From: Paracyclopina nana
Lineage: Eukaryota; Arthropoda; Copepoda; Cyclopoida; Cyclopettidae
DNA: 64,000 nt
Assembly: GCA_019096065.1 (NCBI GenBank)
Contig: JAGUCH010000002.1
Location: 3,484,501 to 3,548,500, forward strand
Direction: 5' to 3'
Positions 11,401 through 23,100 of the stretch are shown here, in pieces (positions within the stretch are counted from its first letter, which is position 1; each line of letters begins with the position of its first letter). The position numbers and the translations under genes were made by a program. The notes under the pieces were generated by a model that was not told where the DNA came from, did no database searches, and worked only from the letters and a program-made list of their open reading frames with translations.

Positions 11401-14400
11401 GTCAGCTGCAGTGATAATTTTAACTGTTCAAGTTACTGATTTGAATGCCAACTTGCCTGACCCAGAAGACCCAGAATCAACTGAGAGGCCTTTAAATCCT
11501 CAGGTGGACACTGCAGAAGTGACCTTCTACATCCAGGCATATAAAGCTGACAGCCCTCAATTTTCAGCTCCTTGGACCCCAAGTGACCCAGTCCTTAAGT
11601 TCCATGTCAAAGAACAGCTTCCCATTGGCTCAGTTTTGTTCAAGCTGAATGCTCGAGATCCTCTGAGTGGTCAGCCTGTGATACAATATGAAAAGTTGCC
11701 TGATTCTGATCCTGGCAACCTCATAGACATTTCACCAGTCACAGGTGAGGTGATAAATAACCAAATTTTGGATTATGAGGCCATCAAGGAAGTTATTCTG
11801 AGAGTCAGGGCAATTGCTGGTGAGAGATTCAGTGATGCCAGCATTACCATCATGCTTCAAGATGTCAATGACAATTACCCCGTTTTTGACCAGGATGAAT
11901 ACAAAGTGAAAATTCTAGAATCAACTTTGCCAGGTGCAGCTCAGGTGTTGATTGTCCATGCCACTGACAGTGATACAGGAAAGTTTGGCCAAATTGTCTA
12001 CTCTATCAAGGGCGAGGGATCCAATGCTTTCACGATTCATCCCGAAGAAGGGTACATCCAAGTGAAAGCCTCTGGTAGTGGAAGGTCTAACATTGACAGA
12101 GAAAGGCAGTCAGAATATAGGCTACAGGTTGTTGCCTCAGATACACCTGATGGAGGACCTGACCAAAAGTCAACAACTGCCATAGTGTACATCACATTGG
12201 AAGATGTGAATGACACACCACCCATCTTCAGCCAATCAAGATATTCAGCTGTTGTGCCTGAAAACTCTCCAATTGGAACCTTGGTCACCCAAGTCATGGC
12301 TTCTGATCCTGATCTGGGGGAAAGTGGTGAAGTGACCTTTGAATTCCCTGAAAGCCCTTCTCCTATCAAGGACCTGTACAAGATTGACAGTGAGACTGGA
12401 GCCATCACAACAGCAGCAGTTTTGACTGGCAAAGGCAGAACAGCTCCATATGCTATCACTGTCAGAGCTTTGGACAAGGGAGCTCCTCAGTTATTTAGTG
12501 ACACCGAAGTTTACATCACAGTGGGAGATGTATCAAGCAATGATGGAGTTCCCAGGTTCATCAAACCAGAGCCAAATGAAGTGGCATATGTTCCTGAAAA
12601 CTCTAGCGCTGGCACCAAGGTGTTTCAAGTTGAGGCCTTTGACCCTGATGATCCCAACACTGCCAATGGCAAGATTGTTTACTCATTGCCAGATGATGGC
12701 ACAATCATAAGGAAACTGTTCCAAATTGACCCTGTCTCTGGGGTGCTGAGCACAAAAGTGAAGCTAGATAGGGAGGAGAGGCAGAATTACACATTGATCT
12801 TGGATATCTCTGACCTTGGCAGTCCTCCTCAGCAAACCTCTAGGCTGATGAAGGTGGTGGTTAATGATGTTGATGACCATGCTCCTGAATTCAAAAGGCA
12901 AAGGGTAAGAGTGAATTCAGCTTTCTAGGAAAACTAAATATTCCCAAATATTCTCAACAGAACTCGGTACCAGTTGAGCTGGAGGTCATTGAAGAAATCC
13001 AGATAGGGTCTGAAATAGGACAAGTGTATGCTAATGATGAAGATGAGGGTGAAAATGCTATTATTGACTATGCCATCATTGATGGCAATGACAACAGGAT
13101 TTTTGACATCAAACAAGGCCCTCAAAACCAAGGTCTTATCACTGTGAATAAGAGGTTGGACAGAGAAATGAGTGGTCACTACCTTTTGACTATCAAATGC
13201 TTCAGACCTTATGAGAGGAATGTGAAGTCAAAAAACAACAAATACAACAGTGCTGTAAGAATTTTAAGCTTAGAAGTTGAGTGAGCTTTCTATCTGACTT
13301 TCCATTTAATTTCAGAACCTAGATGAGATACAGGTGAAAATCAATGTATTGGATGTGGATGACAATGCACCCAAATTCCTAACCACCAACTTGACTTTGG
13401 GAGTGAGAGTCAATGCTCCAATTTACACCGAAGTCACCTCTCTCAAAGCTGAAGACATTGATGCTGATTCAGCCCCAGTTAATTTCTTCATAGAAAAAAT
13501 CCTCTTCTTTAGGCCAAGAAGCAACCTGAAGGAAATTGTGGATGACCATGTGTTCATCATTGATCAACTAACAGGAGTTCTTCAGACCAATCAAACTTAC
13601 TCTAGGTTTTCTGATGGTTACTTTGAAATCACTGTGAAGGCTCAAAATGCACCTACCAAGCTCGACATAATCAAAGTGAAGGTAAACATTTTTTAGCTCT
13701 TAGTCAAAAAAAACCTAGGCATCCTTATTCTTAATTTGCATGTCTGATTTTAGGAGGATGTAATGAAACTTAAGGTCAGCTAAGAATCAAAGTATTTGTA
13801 TTGTACTGTATTATATGAATAGCACTAGGAGAGACCAAGCTAGAAATTACCCTTAAACGTAAAAAATGTGCATGTGCACCTAAACCCAGCTTAACCTCAC
13901 CATAATTTTTAAGTTTTGAGCTTCCTGACATGAATGTTGCAATTTTTATAGGTATTTGTGCTTCAAGATACTGAGCTGATGAGATTTGTATTCAATCGTG
14001 ATCCAACAACAGTGCAAAAGAAGCTGCCCCAATTCACCTCAGATTTGGAAGAAGTCTTTGCTCAGCCTCTCAAATTCAACATTTATGACACAGAATTCTA
14101 CAGCAAAGTGGATGGGAGCCTGGACTTTGGCAGGACCAGCTCCTGCTTCCAGGTGATGTCTGATGATAAAGCCATTGATCTCAAGGATTCAGAGAGCATT
14201 TTTGCCAACAACCAAGAAGATCTGGAAGAACTCTTCAAAGAATATGACATAGTCAGAGTTGAGGTAAAAATGCAACTTCCACCTTGCATAAACATAAAAA
14301 TGCAGAGATCTAATTGAATGCTCTCTTTTGCATAATTTTCAGAGATGTGCTGAGATTTTTGTGACCAAAAAGATCAAGTGGATTGAAATCACTCTTCTTG

Positions 14401-14681
14401 TCATAGCTGCTCTGATTGGATTCCTTGCTTTTATTGCAACAATTGCCATTTGCTGCTTCTACTCCAGATACAGAAGATTGCTCAGAAGACATCAACCTGT
14501 CAAAATCATTGAGGCTCCAATTCGAGCCTATTTCCCCACCTCTTTGCCACCTGGCTCCATTCATGGAGGGGTCCATGGAGCTCCTTCAATATCAGGTTCA
14601 GATGGAAGAGTTCTCTATGATTGGCAAGAATCCACCATACCCATGGATGTGGCTTCATACAGAAGTTTACCAAATAATTAA
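8491..14681 (+). CDS. Large single-pass cadherin, Cad87A/Cad74A-like
   Basis: Seven exons (8491-9153, 9212-9619, 9683-12904, 12961-13254, 13316-13681, 13952-14263, 14343-14681) join in frame, all in phase 0, to 1867 residues. A signal peptide (MERTHFLLSFCLLLLSSELSLC) is followed by a Pro-rich linker and about 13 extracellular cadherin repeats. The repeats are marked by calcium-binding linkers such as DKNDNVPTF, DANDNVPIF, DVNDNYPRF, DVNDTPPIF and DVDDNAPKF, plus degenerate ones. A single membrane helix (ITLLVIAALIGFLAFIATIAIC) precedes a short tail of about 80 residues with YDWQE and SYRSLP but no catenin-binding region, so it is not a classical cadherin. Length and tail resemble the insect Cad87A/Cad74A group; that orthology is inference. 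Such proteins mediate calcium-dependent adhesion at epithelial membranes. One exon of 3.2 kb holds most repeats. AATAAA follows at 14724-14729. Confidence 0.9.
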
Positions 14682-14723
14682 TCATTATTTTAGGCATTTT
14701 TATCATTACTGTAATTGTTGTTA

Positions 14724-14729
14724 AATAAA
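14724..14729 (+). terminator. Polyadenylation signal of the cadherin gene
   Basis: AATAAA 43 bp after the cadherin stop codon. No competing signal lies between it and the stop. Confidence 0.7.
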
Positions 14730-17396
14730 TACAGGTTTTTTAAATTGAGAAAGCTTTGCATTCAATATTAGAGCTGACAACAGCATCTTGTGACATAACT
14801 TGAGGAATCTTGCAGCTTTCAAGAAACTGAAAAGTTGGCAGGTCATGCAGAGAATGCTCATAGCAATGAGGATGAGTCACTGGAAATTTGTTGCTGACCT
14901 CTATACACAACTTGCTTTCTATTTTAAATTACCCGAGGGAAAATTCCATTATTTTCTTCTAAGACTATTGAAAATGAATCAATGAAAATGGTTTTCTTCC
15001 TTAATTTGCGCCCCTCTAAACTTGCAATTTTTAAAAGCCAAAATACTTTTAATCTCAATACAAAATGCATTTACAACCACAATTTTATCAAAATCCAAGA
15101 AAATGTGGTTTAAGGCATACAGCAAAATGACATAAATCAAAATTCATCACTATGAGATTGTGTGTTCACCTACAAAGGTATTTATTACTTAAGCCTCCAT
15201 TTTCAGTACAGATAATTTCTTCTCACTTTTGATACCTTCAAGTAGACCACTTTTCCCACCTCTTTTGGTCATGAGTTTGAAGTGTATTGATTAATCACAA
15301 GTACTGAAACTGTTAGAGTGTTTCATTTAAGGATGCCGAAGGATTTTTAGGAAACGAGGCATAGGTGAATACCCTATTAATAATGCATATAAAACATGCT
15401 AAATTCAAAGTGCTCTCTACCCATATCGTAACAGGTGCCACAATAGCTTTTTGCCACGCTACGTCAATAAAAAGATTGGATCACTTAATTCAGCCTTTAT
15501 TGTGACCAGGCCCTACTTTGCAACATTATGTATCACCAAAAATTCCCAAAATTGAATGCAATTCAACACTTCTTGCTAATTAAGAAATATTATTTTCTTC
15601 AATTCTCCACTTTAGGACTGACCAATAATCCAGTTCTGTCATGCTTTCCTTTCACTTCAAACGACATGCTTTCAAGTAATAGCTTTAGCCTGCTCACAAA
15701 AAATTATGCAATCTTTAAAAGAAATCAACACAACCATTGAAAATGTCCAAACTCGCGAAACATCCATTTAATTTGATGATATTGCACCAAATATTTCTGA
15801 ATTAATTCAGCAAGTTGTCAAAGCATTAATTTTTGCGACAAAGCAATCATCAAAGCTTTACCGATTTTACAACGAAACGAGAAGAAAGCCTTAAAAGTTC
15901 TGGACTTTTGGGACTTAAATTGATCAGACTGTCACCTTCACCTTCAACCTTTGTTACTGAAGCTCCCAGCCATCTGCCAAACTGCCGTTAGTCCACGCGT
16001 TTCCACAAACATGAAAGATTCCAGCTTGCCCTCGAATTTGCTCATGATTTATTTTCTTTAGATCAAGAGGCCGAGCAGAAGTGAAGCCTGGCATAATCCT
16101 ATGCTGAAACAATTGTAGACTGCTGATTTGAGAAGGATCATTTTCAAGTCAGCGCGAACTACAAAGATAGTTGCACACTTAAAAGCTTGATAGCTTAAGT
16201 TTTTAATAGATATCAACAAAAAACATTATTTTCCAACTCACTTTTCATTTTTAAAAGTTTTGGGCGCATATTTCAAAAAATGGCGAGCTTTGAAGGCTGC
16301 TATGGGACTGGTGGCACTGAGAGCTTTTTGAACATCTTATAAGGAACGATGGCGTCTGTTACGTAGTACAGTCAGCGCACCCTAGCGTGAAAAGCCGTGT
16401 AGTATGTTCACTACAGAGGCAGCTAAATAGCAATTCGAAATTTGCCAAAAAATTGGCCTTCCCATATGATTTCTCAAAAATTCGATAAATAATATTTGAT
16501 CCCTATTACATTTCATGCTACTTAGTTTAAAAAAATCAGGCCAATCAGCAGAAAAAAGCGGGAAAATGCTAAAGTTCTTCAATTGCAATGTAATTTGAAA
16601 TTTTCCGCCTTTTTTTTAGACCAATCAGAGCAGAGTTAAATAATGTTGGCTTTTATGGCGCTACCAGATAAAAACTTTTTTCATCACATAATTAGTGATT
16701 TGGGCTGTTTTATGAAAATACTGGCAACTTTTAGCAGCTTTTGAGTGCGTAAACTTAAAATATTTTTTTCACACTTTTCTGTCAAAGCGTCATGCGTAAA
16801 CAGCTGTACTACCTTACAGTGGCGCCATCTAGCATGATAAATTTTAAAATCAGCTCTTATTACCCATCATCAGGGGCTAAACGTAGATAGACACCAAGCC
16901 AAAGGGTTTTGCCCTAGGGCCCTTGGGAGGGGGATTTATGGCTCTCGAAGTTTTAGGAAATTCTTATTAAGTAAAACTTTGGACACCTCTCACAGCCATA
17001 TGAAGCAACTTTTATCTACCCATTATGTCTTAGGTGTCTTTGGAAATTGGATAAAAGTTGTCGTCATGCATGCCCACTGTGCTCCAAGAGGGCAAAATGC
17101 GAATTTTAGGGGCTAACTTTGGAGCGAAATTGAGGAAACTTCCCCCAGATGAACTTTGTTCATTTTTTGCACAGAGTCAGTCAAAGATGAGTACTTGCAA
17201 ATAAAAAGGTCCATTTTTGTTTGAAGCCAGATACTGTACGTCAAAGTTTGGTAATTTCTGCCTGTATGGCTTTGTTAAGCCGACTTGCTGTATCCTGTAT
17301 ACTCCTGTAATTTCTTGAAATGCACTGTATTGCAATGTAGCTGCTGATGAGGTTAACTTGCACAGTTGGCTTTCTTCCTAAAATATGCTCAGCAAG
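14730..17396 (+). other. Non-coding spacer between cadherin and the first Mhc gene
   Basis: About 2.7 kb of AT-rich DNA without a supportable gene. Small open frames (for example 15528-15740) have no protein character. It contains one MITE-like element at 16348-16829. The right part should hold the promoter of the myosin gene. Confidence 0.5.
16348..16829. mobile_element. MITE-like element with imperfect terminal inverted repeats
   Basis: The left end GATGGCGTCTGTTACGTAGT and the reverse complement of the right end (GATGGCGCCACTGTAAGGTA) match over about 24 bp with a few differences. The interior of about 480 bp is AT-rich with no open frame. This is the shape of a non-autonomous DNA transposon. 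I could not define a target duplication or a superfamily. Confidence 0.5.
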
Positions 17397-17451
17397 AGCT
17401 TTCTTGGTGAGCAAAAGGAGAGAGCAAAATCAGTCTCATCTCGAACGTGAG
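17397..17451 (+). promoter_or_regulatory. Non-coding first exon (5' UTR) of Mhc copy 1
   Basis: A sequence ending CGTGAG followed by the donor GTAAGA recurs, with the same neighbours, upstream of all three Mhc copies (here, 56713-56760 and 58891-58931). Shared words include AGCTTTCTTGGTGAG and CAGTCTCA, and the intron start keeps a CCTAAG or CCTTAAG word. It would be spliced over 2.6 kb to the acceptor at 20083, just before the ATG exon. The 5' border is set by similarity only; the true transcription start is probably close by. Confidence 0.6.
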
Positions 17452-18233
17452 GTAAGACCTAAGAAAAAAAAGCCTACTCGTTGTTGTAGCAGAACAAATA
17501 CCTAGACAATATATTTATTTTAAAGAAAAGAGAAAACAACTTTACTGAACATATCAAATGCTCTAATGATCTTTTCATAATAAAGCTAACGTAAAAAACT
17601 CACACTAATCTATTAGGATTTTATTTTATTTGTGATCTGCGATTATGGCAACTGTTAGTCACATTTCCATTTTCCTATCCTTGTTGGTAGGCAAGGTTAA
17701 CTTTTATCTGTCATACCTTTGGGCCAGCCCATTAAAAGTTGCGCAACTGCAATTAATACACCTTTAAATAGCTCAGCTGTTTGAATAGCTAGATGCTTCG
17801 TAGGCTAAAACAATAAAATATTGCGAAACCTGTGCCTTACCAAACCTCTATTTAATGACAAGCTTTGATATTCCCCTTTGCACAATGATCCAGTGAGCTG
17901 CCTAACCAAAAGTTAATTGACCACCACCAAACATCTGAGATTCCTTGACCTCACGATTCCAACGGTGCATTGGGTACCATCACTTGTGGGCGCTACCCGA
18001 TCCATAAAAGTTTAAAAACTCCTGGCGCTCTAACCATTCGATATTTTTCGTCATCATCTTTAAAGACACTCTCTAAAAATAAATGATCTAACTTTGCGCA
18101 GAGGCGCACAATCTAAAGTAGCTATAAGAGAGGAGGCCTCAGGCACAGTCCTCTAAGAAAACAATAAGACTGTACAACAGTAAAAAATAATGAGTGTTAT
18201 CCGACAGCCTAGAGGTGTATAATCCTATTACTG

Positions 18234-18402
18234 GGGCGTTCTCATATCGCATTTTAGTTAAACCAAAACTGTTACTGGTTAGACCAAACTGACTTTTGTC
18301 CGGACAAAAGTCAGCATTCTTGTAGTGTTTAGTTTAACCAGAATCAGCGTGGTTTAACTAAAATCAGTTTTGGTTAGACCAAACTGCGATATGAGAACGC
18401 CC
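18234..18402. mobile_element. Palindromic 169-bp MITE in intron 1 of Mhc copy 1
   Basis: It begins GGGCGTTCTCATATCGCA and ends with the exact reverse complement, giving an 18-bp perfect terminal repeat. The interior continues as degenerate inverted repeats around GGTTAGACCAAACTG. Near its centre is the perfect palindrome CTGACTTTTGTCCGGACAAAAGTCAG. TACT occurs on both sides, one G away on the left, and may be the target duplication. No coding capacity. The superfamily is not assigned. Confidence 0.75.
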
Positions 18403-18665
18403 TACTATTAGCTGCCCCCCAACATTTCAAGCATTGGCTAAAATTGAATTTACGAAAGTTTTTTAGGCTTGATTTTTGCAAGATATGCCTTAAATTTTGC
18501 GGCTCGCTTTATTCCAGATAGCGAGCGTGAGCTCATCAAAGCTGACCCATCGGTCTAGCCTTCCACATGCGCCTGCCCCTGTTGCTGTTGCGTCTTGCGA
18601 CCATGCCGCGCCAGCCTGTTCGGCCCGTTTCTTCAACGCTCGCTAGTCGCCAGTTTACTGCTGCA

Positions 18666-19069
18666 CAGTGGACAAAAAAGCCGTTTTCGCGCTCACAAGA
18701 AATTCTGTCTAATCGCCAAATTCTCATTTCAAAACCAATTTTCAGCTTCTTATTTGAATGACTTCTAAGCTATCAAAAGTGTCAAAATCAATAGATATTG
18801 ACAAATTAAGATTAAAGTTTGCCTTAAAAGTCCATTTTGGGAAAAATAGTAGAAGAGCCATTTTTGGCTATTTTCAGGCAGCTATAACTTTTGTTTAGAA
18901 CCGAATGTAATCAAGATATTGTGACAAAAAATAACCAAGACACCATTTTAGGATAATCAATTGAATAGTTAAGATAGCCTGTTTTTAGCTTACAGCTATT
19001 AGAAAATGGTGCTACGTCAATTTCGCGACTTTTTCGGGATGAGCGTGAAAGCGGCATTTTTAACCACTG
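18666..19069. mobile_element. MITE copy A with about 30-bp terminal inverted repeats
   Basis: The left end CAGTGGACAAAAAAGCCGTT and the reverse complement of the right end (CAGTGGTTAAAAATGCCGCT) match over about 30 bp. The body is a close direct relative of copy B at 19306-19756, sharing segments such as GTAGAAGAGCCATTTTTGGC and ACACCATTTTAGGATAATC. No open frame. The 8-bp flanks are only partly alike, so the target duplication is uncertain. Confidence 0.7.
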
Positions 19070-19305
19070 CTGTGCACTGTGTGCTATAACTATTTAACCC
19101 AGCTTCTGAGCAATTATTCCAATCTAGTTGGTGGCTCATTGGTAGAGCGTCGGCTCAAATTAGCATGCATCACAAGAATCAATAAGAACTTATGTGATAG
19201 CACATTTACAATTACAACTATGCTCCTGAAAATTTGAAAGTAAAATAAGTTTGAAACTCTGCATGCACTTTTCGGCTGAATGCTTGCAGAATTAGTGACA
19301 TTGCA

Positions 19306-19756
19306 CACTGGAAAAAAAGCCGTTTTTGCGCTCACAAGATATTCCTACAAATTACCAATTTCACATTTGAAGACCAATTTTCAGCTTCTTATTTGAATGA
19401 CTTCTAGACTATCAAAAGGGTCCAAATTAGTGTGCACTGACAGATAAAGATGAAAATTTGCCTTAGAAATCAATTTGTCTCGGATTTAGTCAATTTTTGG
19501 AAAAATGGTAGAAGAGCCATTTTTGGCTATTTTCAGGCCGCCATAGCTTTTGTTTGCAACCGAATGTAATCAAGATAGTGTGACTAAAAAATAACTGAGA
19601 CACCATTTTAGGATAATCGATTAAAATTGGGCGTGGAAAAACGCGGAATGAGGAGCTGTGATAGCTTGTTTTTAGCATACGGCTATAAGAAATATGTGCA
19701 ATGTCGATTTCGCGACATTTTTGAGATGAGCGTGAAAGCAGCATTTTTAACCACTG
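19306..19756. mobile_element. MITE copy B, same family as copy A
   Basis: It has the same terminal repeats (here with CACTGG at the left end and CCACTG at the right) and the same body as copy A in the same orientation, but with two short extra segments making it 451 bp. The two copies lie about 240 bp apart in the first intron of Mhc copy 1. They differ at many sites, so they are separate old insertions or an old tandem duplication. Confidence 0.7.
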
Positions 19757-20108
19757 TGCATTGGAATTTTACAAGCTCATAGCAATGTTATGCAAGATAG
19801 CTTGAGATGTGGTTATTTTGGGTATTTCCAAAAAATAACAATAATACTTTGAATATAAGAAAAGCGTTTTTCCAAAAAAAAGTCTAAACAGATGAAATAA
19901 TGCAATCAAATCCATAAAATATTTTGAAAAATTCAGTTGCCTAAATTGCTTAAAAAAAGTTCCACCTATGTCGTCAAAACATAACAAGCAGTAAAATGTT
20001 ACAAAGTAATTCATTCTTAAGAACTTCTTACAGCATATAGAACATGAAAAATGAGAGAAAAGAGAAAATTGTTAATCTTTTAGGCCAAAATAATATCAAA
20101 CCAGAACA

Positions 20109-23100
20109 ATGCCTGGACACGTCAAGCTAGGAAAGGCTGGAGAGCCAGATCCTGATCCAACTCCATACCTATGTGTTTCAATGGAGATGAAGAGGGAGGA
20201 CATGATGAAGCCTTATGACCCTAAAAAGTCATATTGGTGCCCTGATGGCAAGCATGGATTCATGGAATGCATTCTTGAATCAGATGATGGTACTAAAGCA
20301 GTAGTCATGTGTGGACATGAGGTACATAAGCATAACAAAAAGTAATATTCATAAATTAAACACATTATTGATTTTTGCAGAAAAAAACCTTCAAGTCCTC
20401 TGAGATTGGCCAGGTCAACCCACCCAAATTTGAGAAATGTGAGGACATGGCCAACTTGACATTTCTCAATGATGCATCTGTCTTCTGGAACTTGAAAGTC
20501 CGATATGTGGCCAAGCTCATCTACACCTACTCTGGTCTGTTCTGTATTGTGGTGAACCCTTACAAGAGGTTCCCAATCTACTCTCCGACTGTTGTGAAAA
20601 TGTACTTGGGCAAAAGGAGGAATGAGGTGCCACCTCACTTGTGGGCCATCACTGAGACTGCATACCGTAACATGTTGACTAATGGAAAGGATCAGTCTAT
20701 GCTTATCACTGGAGAGTCTGGTGCTGGAAAGACTGAGAACACCAAGAAGGTCATCTCTTATTTGGCTATGGTTGCTTCATCTGGCAAGAAGGCAGCCAAA
20801 AAGGTCTCTCTTGAGGATCAGATTGTGGCTACCAACCCCATTTTGGAGTCTTATGGCAATGCCAAAACTTCCAGGAATGACAATTCCTCCAGGTTTGGTA
20901 AATTCATCCGTATCCACTTCACCAGCTCTGGCAAGCTCTGTGGTTGTGACATTGAGTCTTATCTGCTTGAGAAGTCTCGTATCACCCAGCAACAAGAAGT
21001 TGAGAGGTCCTACCATATCTTTTACCAATTGTTGCAACCTGCAGTGCCAGACATGAAGGCTAAGTGCTTGTTGACTGATGACATCTATGACTACTCTTAT
21101 GTGTCTCAGGGCAAGGTCACTGTTGCCTCCATTGATGACAATGAGGAGTTAGAGTACACTGACTCTGCCTTTGACATCATTGGATTCACAAATACTGAGA
21201 AGTGGGATTGCTTCAAGATCACAGCCGCAGTCATGTCTTTTGGAGAGGTCAAGTTCAAGCAAAAGGGCCGCGATGACCAGGCTGAGCCTGATGACATGGG
21301 ATTCCCCAACAAGATTGCTGAACTGTTTGGAGTCAATGGAGATGAGCTCATGAAGGCTTTCTGCAAACCCAAGATCAAGGTTGGTACTGAGTGGGTCACC
21401 AAGGGTATGACTTGTGAGCAAGCAACCAATGGAGCTGGTGGTATTGCCAGGGCCTGCTTTGATCGCCTCTTCAAGTGGCTCATCATCAAGTGTAATGACA
21501 CTCTAATTGATAAGACCATGAAGAAGGTCAACTTCACAGCTGTGCTGGATATTGCTGGCTTTGAGATCTTTGACTACAATGGCTTTGAGCAGATCTCCAT
21601 CAACTTTGTCAATGAGAAGCTGCAACAGTTCTTCAACCATCACATGTTTGTGGTGGAGCAAGAAGAATATGTGGCTGAGGGTATTGACTGGGCCATGGTG
21701 GATTTTGGCATGGACTTGGCTGCTTGCATCATCATGTTTGAGAAGCCAATGGGAGTCTGGGCCATTCTTGAGGAGGAGACTCTCTTCCCCAAGTCTACTG
21801 ACAAGTCCTTTGAAGACAAGCTCAAAGCTCAGCATCTTGGTAAGTCTCCTCCTATGGCCAAGCCATGCTCCAAGACGGACAAGAATGCTCACTTTGCCAT
21901 CATCCATTATGCTGGTATTGTGTCCTACAATGTCACTGGATGGCTGGAGAAGAACAAGGATCCTGTCAATGACACTGTGGTTGATGTGTTGAAGAGGGCC
22001 TCAAATGAGCTCTTGGTCTTCTTGTGGAGAGAGCACCCTGGTCAATCTGCACCTCCAGATGATGGCAAGGACAAGAAGAAAAAGAAGGCTGGTGGCTCCA
22101 AAACTGTCACTTCAGTCTACTTGGTACAGTTAAGTGAGCTTATGCACACTCTTCACAACACTGAGCCCCACTTCATCCGTTGCATTGTGCCCAACACCCA
22201 CAAGCAACCAGGAGCAGTAGAGTGTGAGCTTATCATGCATCAATTGACTTGCAATGGTGTACTTGAGGGCATCAGGATTTGTATGAGGGGATTCCCCAAC
22301 AGGATGCTTTACCCTGACTTTAAGAGCAGATACCAAATCCTTGGAGCAGCAGAGATTGCCAGTTCAAGTGACAACAAGACTGGAGTGTATGCTCTTCTTG
22401 ACAAGATTGAGTTCTCAAGGGAAAGGTATAGGCTTGGTCACACCAAGGTTTTCTTCAGGGCTGGTGCATTGGCAGGTCTTGAGGAGGCTAGGGATGGTAT
22501 TGTCCTAAAACTAGTAAGATGGTTGCAGGCTGAGTGCTATGGCTATCTCAAGAGGAAAGTTTACCAAAAGAAATATGACCAGAGGGAGTTGATGAAAGTC
22601 ATCCAGCGTAACTTCAGGAAATACCAGACATTGAGAAACTGGGGCTGGTTCATCATTATCCAAAAAACAAGGCCAATGATTGGTCAAAGAAATGTTGAAG
22701 AGGAGCTCAGGCTTTTGGAAGAGCAAGCCAATGCTGCATATGGTGCCTATAAAGAGCAATTGGAGACCAAGAAAAGGCTTGAAGAGGAAAATGTGAATAT
22801 TGAAGAAGAGAAGAAAGCTCTTATGAAACAACTTGAGGCAGAGCAGGGTAATATGTCTGAGTATACAGAGAGGCAAGCTAAGGCCTCAGCTATGAAAGCT
22901 GATCTTGAGGTCCAGTTGGCTGATGCTGGAAACAGATTAGTGGAAATGGAGCAAATTAGGCAGCAAGCTACAGCTGATAAAAAAGTTCTAGAGGGAGACA
23001 ATGTTGTCATCAAGAAGGACATTGAAGACCTAGAGATTGCCATCCAAAAGCTGGAGCAAGAAAAGACAAACAGGGACCACACCATCAGAACATTGAATGA

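Noticed and set aside
14800-14985. Open frame just after the cadherin gene
   Set aside because: 61 codons, low-complexity composition, after the polyadenylation signal and without splice support.
19127-19160. tRNA-like word GTGGCTCATTGGTAGAGCG resembling a D-arm/A-box
   Set aside because: No anticodon arm, T-arm or B-box follows, so it is neither a tRNA nor a demonstrable SINE. It may be a decayed SINE head.
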